Source of the DNA: Aquimarina intermedia
GTDB lineage: Bacteria; Bacteroidota; Bacteroidia; Flavobacteriales; Flavobacteriaceae
Assembly (NCBI RefSeq): GCF_008124785.1
Contig: NZ_VNHU01000003.1
Location: forward strand, 352,357-416,356
DNA: 64,000 nt
Direction: 5' to 3'
A program made the position numbers and the translations under genes. Under the pieces are notes generated by a model. The model did no database searches. It saw only the letters and a list, made by a program, of their open reading frames with translations, and was not told where the DNA came from. The number at the start of each line of letters is the position of its first letter. Position 1 is the first letter of the stretch. Below, piece after piece: positions 9,101 to 17,714 of the stretch.

Positions 9101-10126
9101 GTTCAAACCATTCAATATGACCCGAGCCATAAGATTTATAAAATACGTGATCCTCAACCTGGATGGTATTATTATACTGTTGAACTAGGAACTACAGATC
9201 CGTTCGAATTTATGATTATTGGTTCTGGTATTACAGATTTATTGGCCTTGGGAAAAAAGGGCACGATATCTGAGATTTCACCAGGATTTTATCAAATTCC
9301 TTTAAGAGTCGTTGTAGGGGATTCAGAACCTGTTTTATTTTGCAATGTATCAGGTGATGTTGTTTTGCCAGACAAAACGCATGTAGCCATCAATCTAAAA
9401 GATGATGGGGTTCATGAAGATGGTCGGAATAGCGATGCTATTTATGGTGAACTTTTTAAACATTCTATGCCAGGAGGTTATTTTGCAAATATTACCGTTG
9501 CTGGAGTATCTTCTTTAAATGAAACATTTACACGACATCTCTATCTATCCTGGACATTTCCTGGCTTGGAGCAAGATCCAGACGAACCAGAGGAAACTGA
9601 TGACCCGAATGATGGTGGACTAACCAATTGGCCAGGAGGGGATCCAAAAAATAAAGATATTCTTTGGGGATTCCACGTAGGCTCTTCTCATCCATTAGGG
9701 AAGTTTAATAGCTATGCTGATGCTAATATTCACTTGCGGCTAGACGCTACATATTCAATTAAACCACATTTAAATGCTGTATTAATGGCTGGTTTCAGCC
9801 AGTTTACAACGGATTTTTCATCAGGACTTGACAATACTTGGTGGACAAATCTCTCAGTAAATGCGCAAATATATACAAATATGTCATCTGGTTGGTTCAG
9901 TTATGCTCAAGCAGGTTCCGGCTATTATTGGAAAAAGTCTGGAAGCGGTTCCAATGTGGGTATGAATATTGGCGTTGGTGGTATTGTACCTTTAGCTTCT
10001 GGACCATTTGCGATTCGATTTGGTGTTGATTATCATCGTGTTTTTAATGACAATAATGTGGATTATTTGACGGCTCAATTGGGTGTAATGTGGCGAGTAA
10101 AAAACCGCACCAAAAGAAATAAGTAG
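6158..10126 (+). CDS. Large secreted protein: FG-GAP repeats, VWA domain and C-terminal outer-membrane beta-barrel
   Basis: 1322 aa with a signal peptide (MRNIISVLVLFLVFPFGSNS). Residues 20-105 resemble an IPT/TIG domain. Residues about 150-560 hold at least seven FG-GAP/VCBS calcium loops, such as DINYDGWPD, DMDQDGDID, DFNGDGLMD and DFDLDGDLD. A von Willebrand A domain follows near residue 680: DRTTS replaces the usual DxSxS MIDAS, with VLLSDG and a typical TVAVGQDADALLL close. The last 150 residues are aromatic, alternating strands ending MWRVKNRTKRNK, like a small outer-membrane barrel. The layout suggests a surface-displayed adhesin or sensor anchored by its own barrel. It is a monocistronic gene with its own terminator. 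Confidence 0.75.
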   Translation: MRNIISVLVLFLVFPFGSNSQSITSVNPSAQRVHDYIELIGSDFGNSQGNSLVSFTDGTDIWSAGTAYIWRDNYIKIRVPVGKQNGGSTVPMSSSPLQIYVDKTPGTSNTLTFQVLKILNPELEFRQLTNITGSHEDVSTVLGAPNLNSARTKDAEVADINYDGWPDLTDNNSNNEQNNSHSVLRLNARDKSFTAIKLEPLNSGDTGTFATEITPSGDFFEDHTSYDSDYADINGDRYPDLIQTAANNTGGSDHRIRLLINNRDNIPGQFSEETALRMPANAFGSIGCPDDIDHVDMDQDGDIDFAVTLRTSVGFCDGETSEIRVFENTGNGFFAAPIIIQSRNGNSTHDVLWFDANHDGFYDIIAANEWNNIDFNDTDVQVQLFLNDGNNNFSENQIFNIAATTAEQADFNGDGLMDFVAGRTEVKVFLTRADSPCLTNPAAQCTFDEVVIQPSGGNNPFYDLEPGDINNDGFVDIVGARILDNAENVPIYINDGSGTFTEITGGNSSTVLPDHFGTYQRLSADMLDFDLDGDLDLYLTGQDGPEDEAPSGSGFGRGPNQFYENLTIGLDIVYPKSGNAAYAGSATGGRKVLINIRANVVVEDLVPSDFIIKVNDVQLDPSATVTGSQIEQEYWLLVQMPANADGLYSLEVALADDPLIADIELGALEYAEERLFDRSLSIDRTTSMLYNSVTEVFETEKMDAAKAAANFFINLSEDSDKIAVTSFKRNLDDGDGIIEQNEMARTDWTMTDAFDTSTSTDNRGLAIDIVNNMQPDGTYFPYQTTIGAGLVEALTELQDNGNTNHEWEMVLLSDGIENLAPFWKKVESGPPIVLPIKPNVLAADPNVRVHTVAVGQDADALLLMEIADETGGQFFNLYEGTASYGLISRLASVYKYIDEEMRGEQRFHYKEEVPDPIIIQKSPFNMQHNAVSHQKLIRVDSLYVPNGFESISVGFHWNKKFAIEQVVLYDPNLVAIPPNPPVQTIQYDPSHKIYKIRDPQPGWYYYTVELGTTDPFEFMIIGSGITDLLALGKKGTISEISPGFYQIPLRVVVGDSEPVLFCNVSGDVVLPDKTHVAINLKDDGVHEDGRNSDAIYGELFKHSMPGGYFANITVAGVSSLNETFTRHLYLSWTFPGLEQDPDEPEETDDPNDGGLTNWPGGDPKNKDILWGFHVGSSHPLGKFNSYADANIHLRLDATYSIKPHLNAVLMAGFSQFTTDFSSGLDNTWWTNLSVNAQIYTNMSSGWFSYAQAGSGYYWKKSGSGSNVGMNIGVGGIVPLASGPFAIRFGVDYHRVFNDNNVDYLTAQLGVMWRVKNRTKRNK

Positions 10127-10174
10127 TTATCTCATAAAATCTGATCAGATAGAGCTATCTAAATGAATATGGCA

Positions 10175-10203
10175 AAATCCTCTGTAAAAATTACAGAGGA
10201 TTT
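10175..10203 (+). terminator. Hairpin terminator after the large secreted protein gene
   Basis: AAATCCTCTGTAA (10175-10187) and its perfect complement (10191-10203) flank a 3-nt loop, 49 nt after the stop codon. There is a T-rich stretch on the 3' side. Confidence 0.75.
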
Positions 10204-10299
10204 AATTCTTAGTAAAAATCTACTTATACTAAGAGGGATTATTCTTAATAGTATTTATAGAAAATGAAAGTGCATTTGATTGTACAAGTTTATTATTAA

Positions 10300-13200
10300 T
10301 TACAGTTCCGGAGGTATGGTTTTTTCAAATAAATCCGTAACTAAATACTGAAGTGAATCCGGGGTAACTTCTCTAAAATGATCCAGTAAGTCCCGGGTGG
10401 TTGCATACCTATCTGTTGTCAGTTTCAGTTTACCATTGCTGGTATTCCAATCTTCAAGAAAACGTCTTAATGCTGTATTCACATGCTCCTCTCCTATAGC
10501 TTTTTGAAATTGATACATGTTAATGGCTCCTTTTGCATAATACACATAGTCCTGATTCTCGACCAAGGCAAGAGAGGGTTCTTCTGCTCCATGTCTATCG
10601 TTACCTTTTTTATAATCCTCTTCTTGAGCGGCTAAGAATTGAAGCAGCTTCTCCTCTCCATATTTTTGTTTTAAAACCATCATCGCGGCATATTGCGATA
10701 AGGTTTCTAAAATAAAATGCTTCCCTTTTACGTTGGCCGCTGCTACCTGCATCCCAAACCATTGGTGTGCGATTTCATGCGCAGTGACATAAAAAGCCAT
10801 GTCTACATCGTGTTGATCATCAATATCCAGAACAAAGCCTATAGCTTCTGAAAACGGGATGGTACCGGGAAACGATTGGGCAAACCTGGCATACCGCGGA
10901 AACTCCATAATGCGCAATTGCCGGTATTGATAGGGACTAAAATTTGTACTGTAATAGCTTAACGACGCTTTCATAGAAGTCATCATTCTCTCCAAATTAT
11001 ACGGGTGCTCTTTATGATAATAAATTTCCAGATCCACAGGCTGTGCCAATGCATCCCTATTAGCAATCCATGTATCCTTTTTTATCTTATATTCAGCCGA
11101 CACTACGGAGTAAAAATTAAGCATGGGAATTTCCATTTTATAATGAAAATAGTTACGGTTGTTTTCTGTCCATTCCTGCAATAAGGTACCGGGTGCCAAG
11201 GCTATTTGCTCCTCAGAGGTGCCAAGTGTCATTTCAAAACTAATTCCATTTGAATCCCCTCCGGACATTGCATTCTTAAGCTCATGGATGTCGTCTATCG
11301 CTGCTTTATTGGGGCGTATGGGTAAACTATACGTTTCCCGTTCGCTACTATCCTGCAATTCATATTTTCTATTGTAACCAATTGTTAATAAATCTGAATT
11401 ATTAAAAAACGTTCCGTTGTAATTAATATTCACATTTGAGTTTCCAGCTTCAAAACCTTTTGTAGTAAATCGTTGTTTGAAATACATTTTTACAGAATCT
11501 CCAGGTTTTAAGACCGAATGTAGATTGAAAATGGTATAATCAAACTTTTTATATTGATTATTCACGGTAAAACCTGTTTCCAGAGCTATACTATCTAAGC
11601 TGACATGGTCTTCAATCAATTTTTGAATGTGTATCTCTGAAATAGCTTGCTCAGTGGTGTTTTGTAAGATATAGTAACCTTCCGCAGTATACTCCCGTGT
11701 AGAAGGATATACTTCTACATGTAGATTAGTTGCTATCAATTTAGGCTGCGGAATGTATTCAAATTGTTTGAGTTCTTTTTCATAAGTTACTCTAAAAGCC
11801 GTAGTTTCAGCATCAGTCCAGTAAGTGTTTACCATATTAGTGTTATAAAATATAAAACTTCCAACAGCTATAAACGCTACACTTATCGCCCACGTAAGGT
11901 ACAAAAGTGACTTGCTCAACCTGTATCGACCCACTCTAATTCGTTTTATCAAGTTAGTTTCAATCCCTCTCACGGATACCAGCGAGGCTATGATAATTAA
12001 TAACATTCCGAAGAGCAACCAGTACAATTTGATAAAGAGATAAGGTTTTAAAAAATGACCGTAACCATTCATGTCAGAATATGTACCTAAGGAGTTGCCT
12101 CCAAAGAGATATAAATCATGATCAAATCCAAAGACGGCCAAGGTTACATTGATGATAAAGAAGATGACCATCAGCAAAACTCCAACGAACTTATGGTTCA
12201 CAACCGATTGAATAAAGAAAGCGACACACGTATATAAGGCCAAAAACGGTAAGATTTCAAGAAAGAACCCATAAAAATACACCTGAAATTCATATTTGTA
12301 GTACCCACTTGCTGTTTGAAATATAATTCCTGAACTAATTAAAGAAAGCATTAACACTATATAAACTAAGTTTAACCCGACATATTTCCCAGCTAGTTTG
12401 ATAAAGCTTGACATGGGTGTGGCGTCATAAATTAGATTCAGTTGTGCGCCTCGCTCCTTCCATACCAATTCTCCCGAATAAAACACGAGAATTATTATAA
12501 AGAAATAAATGGAGGTCTCCTGAAGCTCCTCGACAATAAAATATGTTGCCGGATAACTATCAACTCCATAGACAGTTCCAAGGTTTACAGAGTTAATGAG
12601 AATGATAATCATGCCACAAATCACAATTGCCCAAAACGAAGGTTGCTTACAAATACTTATAAAATAAAACCAGGAGAATTGTCTTAATTGCGTCCATTTG
12701 GATAGGAAACCATAGTGCTTGTTGGCTTCCGGAATGTCTACATCAGCCCCTATATCAATTGTATTATTTGTCAATGTACGAGCTTGCTTTCTTTTAGTTC
12801 GTTTATCGTTTACAACATTAAAATCAAATCTCTTAAAACCATATAGCAACGCCAAGAGTCCGAGAGACAACCAGAATAGCTTGTTATACATAAATACTCC
12901 TGTAAAAGGAATACTTTGCGTACTCTTTTCTACAGCTGACCATGACGCGGTAGCAAAAGTTGAAGTCGTTAAAGAGAATGGGTCCAGAATGGCTTGCCAA
13001 AAATCATTCGTGATGGCTTTTGTCAGCATAAATACTACAAACAGAATAATCCCTTGTGTATAGACTACAACCAGATTTCTACTCAATGCTCCTGTGACAA
13101 AAAATAAGCAGGCCCCAAAAAATAATGTTGGCAAACTTACTAGCAGGAATGTTTTTAGATAGACAATTGCATTAAATGCTAACAGATTCTCCGGCTGATG

Positions 13201-13590
13201 CCATGGCATAAATTCGCCAAGCATCATACCGAACAGTATACCGAAAAAAATAACTAGTAATACAACAAACGATCCTAGAAATCGACCGAATAGATAATCT
13301 TTTTTACGAATGGGGGTAGAAAATACCAGGGATGCTATGTTGTACTCAAAATCCCTCAATACAGAAACTCCCATAATCATGGAGGCCAATATCATAAATA
13401 TACCTGTGATAGCGCCCATAGTTTTCGCAATTACAAGCGGGGAATTTTTTTTCAACGGACCTAATTCTGAACCTTGAAAAATAAAGTCTACTCCAACAAT
13501 AGAAAATAGAAATAGAAACAGAAAAAATACATACGTATCCGGACGTTTAAGACGGTATTGTAATTCAAACTTAAAAATATTGTACCACAT
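10300..13590 (-). CDS. ABC transporter permease fused to an M1-family aminopeptidase
   Basis: 1096 aa. The first 560 residues hold about 12-13 hydrophobic segments in two ABC-2-like permease blocks. A lumenal or periplasmic region follows. The C-terminal third is an M1 peptidase domain with zinc motif HEIAH (938-942), the downstream Glu ligand in LETLSQYA, and a Tyr in DYVYYAKG. This fusion is a recognised family in Bacteroidota that pairs with an ATPase, and its ATPase gene lies 2 nt upstream of it in the operon. The substrate is unknown; peptide export or turnover, or envelope-stress detoxification, is plausible. A divergent LytS/LytTR pair probably controls it. Confidence 0.85.
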   Translation of the reverse strand: MWYNIFKFELQYRLKRPDTYVFFLFLFLFSIVGVDFIFQGSELGPLKKNSPLVIAKTMGAITGIFMILASMIMGVSVLRDFEYNIASLVFSTPIRKKDYLFGRFLGSFVVLLVIFFGILFGMMLGEFMPWHQPENLLAFNAIVYLKTFLLVSLPTLFFGACLFFVTGALSRNLVVVYTQGIILFVVFMLTKAITNDFWQAILDPFSLTTSTFATASWSAVEKSTQSIPFTGVFMYNKLFWLSLGLLALLYGFKRFDFNVVNDKRTKRKQARTLTNNTIDIGADVDIPEANKHYGFLSKWTQLRQFSWFYFISICKQPSFWAIVICGMIIILINSVNLGTVYGVDSYPATYFIVEELQETSIYFFIIILVFYSGELVWKERGAQLNLIYDATPMSSFIKLAGKYVGLNLVYIVLMLSLISSGIIFQTASGYYKYEFQVYFYGFFLEILPFLALYTCVAFFIQSVVNHKFVGVLLMVIFFIINVTLAVFGFDHDLYLFGGNSLGTYSDMNGYGHFLKPYLFIKLYWLLFGMLLIIIASLVSVRGIETNLIKRIRVGRYRLSKSLLYLTWAISVAFIAVGSFIFYNTNMVNTYWTDAETTAFRVTYEKELKQFEYIPQPKLIATNLHVEVYPSTREYTAEGYYILQNTTEQAISEIHIQKLIEDHVSLDSIALETGFTVNNQYKKFDYTIFNLHSVLKPGDSVKMYFKQRFTTKGFEAGNSNVNINYNGTFFNNSDLLTIGYNRKYELQDSSERETYSLPIRPNKAAIDDIHELKNAMSGGDSNGISFEMTLGTSEEQIALAPGTLLQEWTENNRNYFHYKMEIPMLNFYSVVSAEYKIKKDTWIANRDALAQPVDLEIYYHKEHPYNLERMMTSMKASLSYYSTNFSPYQYRQLRIMEFPRYARFAQSFPGTIPFSEAIGFVLDIDDQHDVDMAFYVTAHEIAHQWFGMQVAAANVKGKHFILETLSQYAAMMVLKQKYGEEKLLQFLAAQEEDYKKGNDRHGAEEPSLALVENQDYVYYAKGAINMYQFQKAIGEEHVNTALRRFLEDWNTSNGKLKLTTDRYATTRDLLDHFREVTPDSLQYLVTDLFEKTIPPEL

Positions 13591-13592
13591 AC

Positions 13593-14480
13593 TTAGTTAG
13601 ATTTAGAGTTTGTCTTATTGAATATCTCAGAGAAATACACATCTTCTAGTTCGGCATTTATAAGAGAAAAACCATCTCCCGGATGCTCATCACTTAAGAT
13701 ATGAATGGTGGGTTTACCCAGAAATAACTTGTCACTAATTACCTGATAATTTTCCTTGTAAAGCTCTAATTCTTCTTTGGCTATTGTCTTTTTATAGACT
13801 TTCCCCTTCATGTTCTCAAGTATTTCCAATGGATTTCCCTTTAAGCTAACTTGTCCTTGATTGATAATCGCCATGTTTGTACATAGTTCTTTAACATCAT
13901 CAACAATATGTGTAGATAAAATGACAACGGTTTGCTCTCCTAATTCACTTAGCACATTATAAAACCTGTTCCGTTCCAAAGGATCCAATCCTGCAGTTGG
14001 TTCATCAACAATAAGTAATTTTGGATTACTCAATAACGCTTGTGCGATCCCAAAACGTTGTTTCATTCCGCCCGAGAAACCTTTTAACTGTTGTTTTCGT
14101 ACTTCGTATAAATTGGTTTTATAGAGCAAGGCTTTCACTAATTCTTTACGCTCATTTCTATGCGTGATTCCTTTAAGTACGGCAAAATGATTAAGCAATA
14201 CTTCGGCAGATAGCTTAGGATACAAACCAAATTGCTGTGGCAAATATCCCAGCACCTGTCGCAACTCATTTTTTTGTTTTAGAACATCGATATCTCCTAG
14301 TGTAACAGATCCGGTGTCTGCTTCTTGTAAGGTTGCGATGGTTCGCATTAAAGTAGATTTTCCGGCTCCGTTCGGTCCTAATAACCCAAACATCCCTTTT
14401 GGTATTTCTAACGAAATATTCTGTAATGCCTTGACACCATTCGCATAGGTTTTTGACAAATTATCGATAATGAGTTCCAT
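13593..14480 (-). CDS. ABC transporter ATP-binding protein
   Basis: 295 aa. Walker A GPNGAGKST (about 35-43), a Q-loop (YLPQQFGLYP), signature FSGGMKQRFGIAQ, Walker B LLIVDEPTAGLD and switch ILSTHIVDD are all intact, so it should hydrolyse ATP. It is the first gene of a two-gene operon with the permease-M1 peptidase fusion (2-nt gap). The 233-nt region separating it from the divergent histidine kinase gene probably carries both promoters. Confidence 0.9.
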   Translation of the reverse strand: MELIIDNLSKTYANGVKALQNISLEIPKGMFGLLGPNGAGKSTLMRTIATLQEADTGSVTLGDIDVLKQKNELRQVLGYLPQQFGLYPKLSAEVLLNHFAVLKGITHRNERKELVKALLYKTNLYEVRKQQLKGFSGGMKQRFGIAQALLSNPKLLIVDEPTAGLDPLERNRFYNVLSELGEQTVVILSTHIVDDVKELCTNMAIINQGQVSLKGNPLEILENMKGKVYKKTIAKEELELYKENYQVISDKLFLGKPTIHILSDEHPGDGFSLINAELEDVYFSEIFNKTNSKSN

Positions 14481-14713
14481 TCTGATCGTTTTTAGATTGA
14501 TTACTTGACGCTAACTTATAAGGTATCGTCGCTGCGGAAAATAATATGTGATACATTTAATGCTGAGCGTGATATACAAAGGGTTGAAGTATATAAACGG
14601 ACTTTGTCACTGCTAAAGAGCTGTTGATCCCTTTGATATTATCGTTTATAAACACATTTGTTTACCGTGTTTTAATTGACTAACATTGAGCTTGCAACTG
14701 AGTAAAAAAAAAC

Positions 14714-15481
14714 ATGAAACGGATACCTAATTGGCTATTGTGGACACTACTGATTCTAATCGCATTGACCATACTTATCTTTAATGATGAGTTTGGTGAC
14801 AATGAATTCTTTGGAGTCTTAGCATTCTTTTATTTCATGTTGCTTATCTTTTTATTAAGTAGATGGATTTTTTTACAGATAAAATCAATTATAAGACTTA
14901 AGAATGAAAAAGCAAAAACAGAATTAATGCATTTAAAAAGTCAAGTCAATCCTCATTTCTTTTTTAATATGCTTAACAACCTTTATGGCTTGGTAGGTAA
15001 AGATGCAGAGAAAGCGCAAGAATTAATTTTGCAATTATCTGATATGATGCGATACAGTATTTATGAGGGTGAAAAAGAAACTGTTTTACTTTCTGAAGAA
15101 GTAACCTATTTAGAAAACTATATAGAACTCCATAAAATGCGATATCTTAAAATAATTGATATACAATTCAATATTAAAATAAAGGATAATGATTATGAAA
15201 TCATGCCACTTCTCTTTATTATTCTTTTAGAGAATGCATTTAAACATGGCGTAGAAAATTTAAGGAAGAATGCTTATGTTCATATAAATTTACTTGCCCT
15301 AAATAATGAAGTTAGTTTTGAAATAGAAAATAATTTTGATTCTTCTGTAGACAAGCATGAAAAAGGTATTGGTTTAAATAATTTAAAACGTAGGTTAGAG
15401 TTGGTATATCCAAAAAATCATAAATTAATAATTTCTAAAACGGATACTATGTATAAAGCTAAATTGAATATAACCTTATAA
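14714..15481 (+). CDS. LytS-type sensor histidine kinase
   Basis: 255 aa. Two N-terminal membrane helices (about 8-25 and 30-58) precede a short coiled linker. The His_kinase domain has the phospho-acceptor motif QVNPHFFFNMLNNL (about 78-91) and a C-terminal ATPase with ENAFKHG and GIGLNNLKRRL. Its small periplasmic part suggests it senses membrane state or a partner protein, such as the divergent ABC transporter, rather than a large ligand. Its stop overlaps the start of the regulator gene (TAATG), so translation is coupled. Confidence 0.9.
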   Translation: MKRIPNWLLWTLLILIALTILIFNDEFGDNEFFGVLAFFYFMLLIFLLSRWIFLQIKSIIRLKNEKAKTELMHLKSQVNPHFFFNMLNNLYGLVGKDAEKAQELILQLSDMMRYSIYEGEKETVLLSEEVTYLENYIELHKMRYLKIIDIQFNIKIKDNDYEIMPLLFIILLENAFKHGVENLRKNAYVHINLLALNNEVSFEIENNFDSSVDKHEKGIGLNNLKRRLELVYPKNHKLIISKTDTMYKAKLNITL

Positions 15482-16182
15482 TGATTACGTATATAATTAT
15501 TGATGACGAATATATAGCACATGATATTATAAAAGGGTATTGTGATATGCTACCAAATTTAGAATTTAAAGGAAATTGTTATGATGCTATAGAAGCTATA
15601 GGCTATTTAAACAAACATGAAGTAGATCTTATTTTTTTGGATTTAAACATGCCCAAATTAAAAGGGTTTGAATTTTTAAGAACGCTAACCTCTCCGCCAA
15701 AAGTTATTGTAACTACAGCATACAGTGAATTCGCAATAGAAGGTTATGAATTGAATGTTATTGATTATTTATTAAAGCCTTTTAGTTTTGAGCGCTTTTT
15801 GAGCGCTATAAATAAAGCAACTGCTTCTAATTCCAAAAAAATAGAAAAAGAGAATAAAGGAATCATAAAGCTCGAAGAGAAGTACATTTTTCTAAAACAA
15901 AATAATAGTCATATTCAGGTTGATTTAGATAGTATACTATTTATTGAAGCTGCCGGAAATTACACTAAAGTTGTTACTCTTAAAGACACTATAACTATCC
16001 GTGAAAAAATATCTGATACAATACAATTGCTATCTGATAATGATTTTATTCAGGTTCATAAATCATTTGCAGTTGCAAAGAAGCATATAAATAGTATTGA
16101 AGGAAATAGAATTTATATTCATGGTCATGTTGTACCCATAGGGAAACTGTATAAAATAAATATCAATCAACTTTTTAAATAA
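15481..16182 (+). CDS. LytTR response regulator
   Basis: 233 aa. The receiver domain has the phosphorylatable Asp in DLIFLDLNMP (about residue 54) and the KPF motif in YLLKPFSFERF. A LytTR DNA-binding domain follows (about 135-233; FIQVHKSFAVAKKHI). It overlaps the kinase gene by 1 nt. Likely targets are its own promoter region and the divergent ABC-M1 operon. Confidence 0.9.
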   Translation: MITYIIIDDEYIAHDIIKGYCDMLPNLEFKGNCYDAIEAIGYLNKHEVDLIFLDLNMPKLKGFEFLRTLTSPPKVIVTTAYSEFAIEGYELNVIDYLLKPFSFERFLSAINKATASNSKKIEKENKGIIKLEEKYIFLKQNNSHIQVDLDSILFIEAAGNYTKVVTLKDTITIREKISDTIQLLSDNDFIQVHKSFAVAKKHINSIEGNRIYIHGHVVPIGKLYKININQLFK

Positions 16183-16389
16183 ATTTGAATTGAGCAAAAT
16201 AATGCACATTAAGCTTCCCTCTTACGTTATTTCGACTCCGCTCGATACAGACTCGCATAAAGAGTGCTGCTTTACTTTTTTTAAGGAAACATTTCGTTAG
16301 AAACCTTTTAAAGATACTGTATAAGTGATAAACATTGCTTTTGCTAAAGCAACGTTATCCAATTATAAGTCGAACATACACAACACAGG

Positions 16390-16511
16390 ACCTAACACAT
16401 ACTAAACCTTCGTGGCCATTAGCTGGATCATTTAGGGAGCCAATATGCTCGTATAAATAATATAAACTGGACTATTTGATAGAAATTTTAAATACGCGAT
16501 TCTCATGGATT
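16390..16511. repeat. Dispersed intergenic repeat, copy 2
   Basis: This is the second copy of the roughly 120-nt sequence at 1541-1662, in the same orientation, lying in the 16183-16616 spacer upstream of the TetR operon. The rest of that spacer holds a TTGCTTT/AAAGCAA hairpin near 16340 and nothing else I can assign. Confidence 0.6.
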
Positions 16512-16616
16512 AATATTTGGATTACTATTGTTTATGAGTGAACCTTTTTATATCATACCGTTTACTTAACAATATGGACATAATTGAAACCAATTATTAA
16601 AGTTTTCTAAAAAAAG

Positions 16617-16646
16617 AATGAACATTCATTTTTATCTATACCTTTG
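16617..16646 (+). promoter_or_regulatory. Promoter and likely TetR operator
   Basis: TACCTTTG (16639-16646) matches TAnnTTTG and lies 19 nt before the ATG at 16666. An inverted repeat, AATGA-N4-TCATT (16617-16630), overlaps the region just upstream of it, where a TetR dimer would block RNA polymerase. Because the promoter lies inside the longer reading frame from ATG 16618, it also decides the start codon. Confidence 0.65.
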
Positions 16647-16665
16647 TACTTCAAAGCAAGATATC

Positions 16666-17241
16666 ATGGCTAAACTTCAAAAAAGTATAGATAAGCGTAA
16701 CGCACTTATTAAAGCAACGATAGAACTCGTAAATAATAATGGGTTTCACGCTACAGCTATGAGTAAAATTGCAAAAATAGCCAACGTCTCACCTGCGACT
16801 ATTTATCTGTATTTTGAAAATAAACAAGACTTGGTAAATCAAACGTATTTAGATGTAAAAACAAAATATACAGATTTTGTGTTCAAAACTTATAACGAGA
16901 ATATATCCATTAAGGACGGTTTTGAACTCATTTGGAAACGTATAGCTGAATTTAATAGTAAAGAAAGCGAATATTCATTTTTTTTAAATCAGTGTAATAA
17001 TACACCTATGATTGATGAGTCTAGTAGACAAGAAGGTATTAAACACTTGCAGCCCCTACTCGACTTATGGAAACGTGGTAAAGCGGATGGAATTATAAAG
17101 CCTTTTTCCGATCAAATTTTGTATGCTTATTCCATAAATCCGTTGTCATTTCTAATGATGGCTCAAAAGCAGGGGCACTTTCAATTAAATGATCATATCG
17201 AGGAAGCTTTTGTAACAGCTTGGGACAGTATTAAACGCTAA
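16666..17241 (+). CDS. TetR/AcrR family transcriptional regulator
   Basis: 191 aa from ATG 16666; an in-frame ATG at 16618 lies upstream of the promoter element and is rejected. The N-terminal helix-turn-helix is clear (KATIELVNNNGFHATAMSKIAKIANVSPATIYLYFENKQDLV, split here only by family convention). The C-terminal ligand domain is divergent. It heads a five-gene operon of redox and aldehyde enzymes and probably represses it through the inverted repeat at 16617-16630. The inducer is unknown, perhaps an electrophile. Confidence 0.88.
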   Translation: MAKLQKSIDKRNALIKATIELVNNNGFHATAMSKIAKIANVSPATIYLYFENKQDLVNQTYLDVKTKYTDFVFKTYNENISIKDGFELIWKRIAEFNSKESEYSFFLNQCNNTPMIDESSRQEGIKHLQPLLDLWKRGKADGIIKPFSDQILYAYSINPLSFLMMAQKQGHFQLNDHIEEAFVTAWDSIKR

Positions 17242-17257
17242 AAGTAAAAAAAGAATT

Positions 17258-17704
17258 ATGACAAAAGACTCGTCCAACATAAGTATCATTCAAAGCATTA
17301 TTAGAATTTTATTAGGTGCCTTCATGCTTTATGCCGGCATCGGACACCTCACATTTCTTAGGACTGCATTTTATGCGCAAGTTCCCACTTGGATAACAAC
17401 AGATACTGCTTTTATGGACCTTCTTGTATTGGCTTCTGGTGTGATAGAAATTGTTTTTGGAATACTAATGATTGTCGGAGGTAGATTTAAAATCAATACA
17501 GGACTTTTGTTGGCAATATTTTACATCCTGATTTTTCCTGGAAATATCAATCAATATGTAAACGAAATAGACTCTTTTGGATTAAATACGGATAGGAAAC
17601 GGTTGATTAGACTGATTTTTCAACCCGTTTTAATTATCTGGTCGTTGTGGTCAACAGGAGCACTTACGTATCTATTATCAAAGAAAAAAAATAGCAATAA
17701 ATAA
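17258..17704 (+). CDS. DoxX-like membrane protein
   Basis: 148 aa with four hydrophobic segments: SIIRILLGAFMLYAGIGHL, then FMDLLVLASGVIEIVFGILM, then a third near 90, then LIRLIFQPVLIIWSLWSTGAL. The GHL motif after helix 1 and the overall size match the DoxX family. DoxX proteins often accompany oxidoreductases and are thought to act in quinone or thiol redox at the membrane. It lies 16 nt after the TetR gene and 10 nt before the nitroreductase gene. Confidence 0.75.
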   Translation: MTKDSSNISIIQSIIRILLGAFMLYAGIGHLTFLRTAFYAQVPTWITTDTAFMDLLVLASGVIEIVFGILMIVGGRFKINTGLLLAIFYILIFPGNINQYVNEIDSFGLNTDRKRLIRLIFQPVLIIWSLWSTGALTYLLSKKKNSNK

Positions 17705-17714
17705 AAATCAAAAA

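Noticed and set aside
6158..10126. Type IX secretion C-terminal sorting domain
   Set aside because: The C-terminus reads as barrel strands ending in a basic tail, not as the usual PNP...G...Y sorting domain.
16618..16665. Upstream ATG of the TetR gene
   Set aside because: It precedes the TAnnTTTG promoter element, so it would not be in the transcript.
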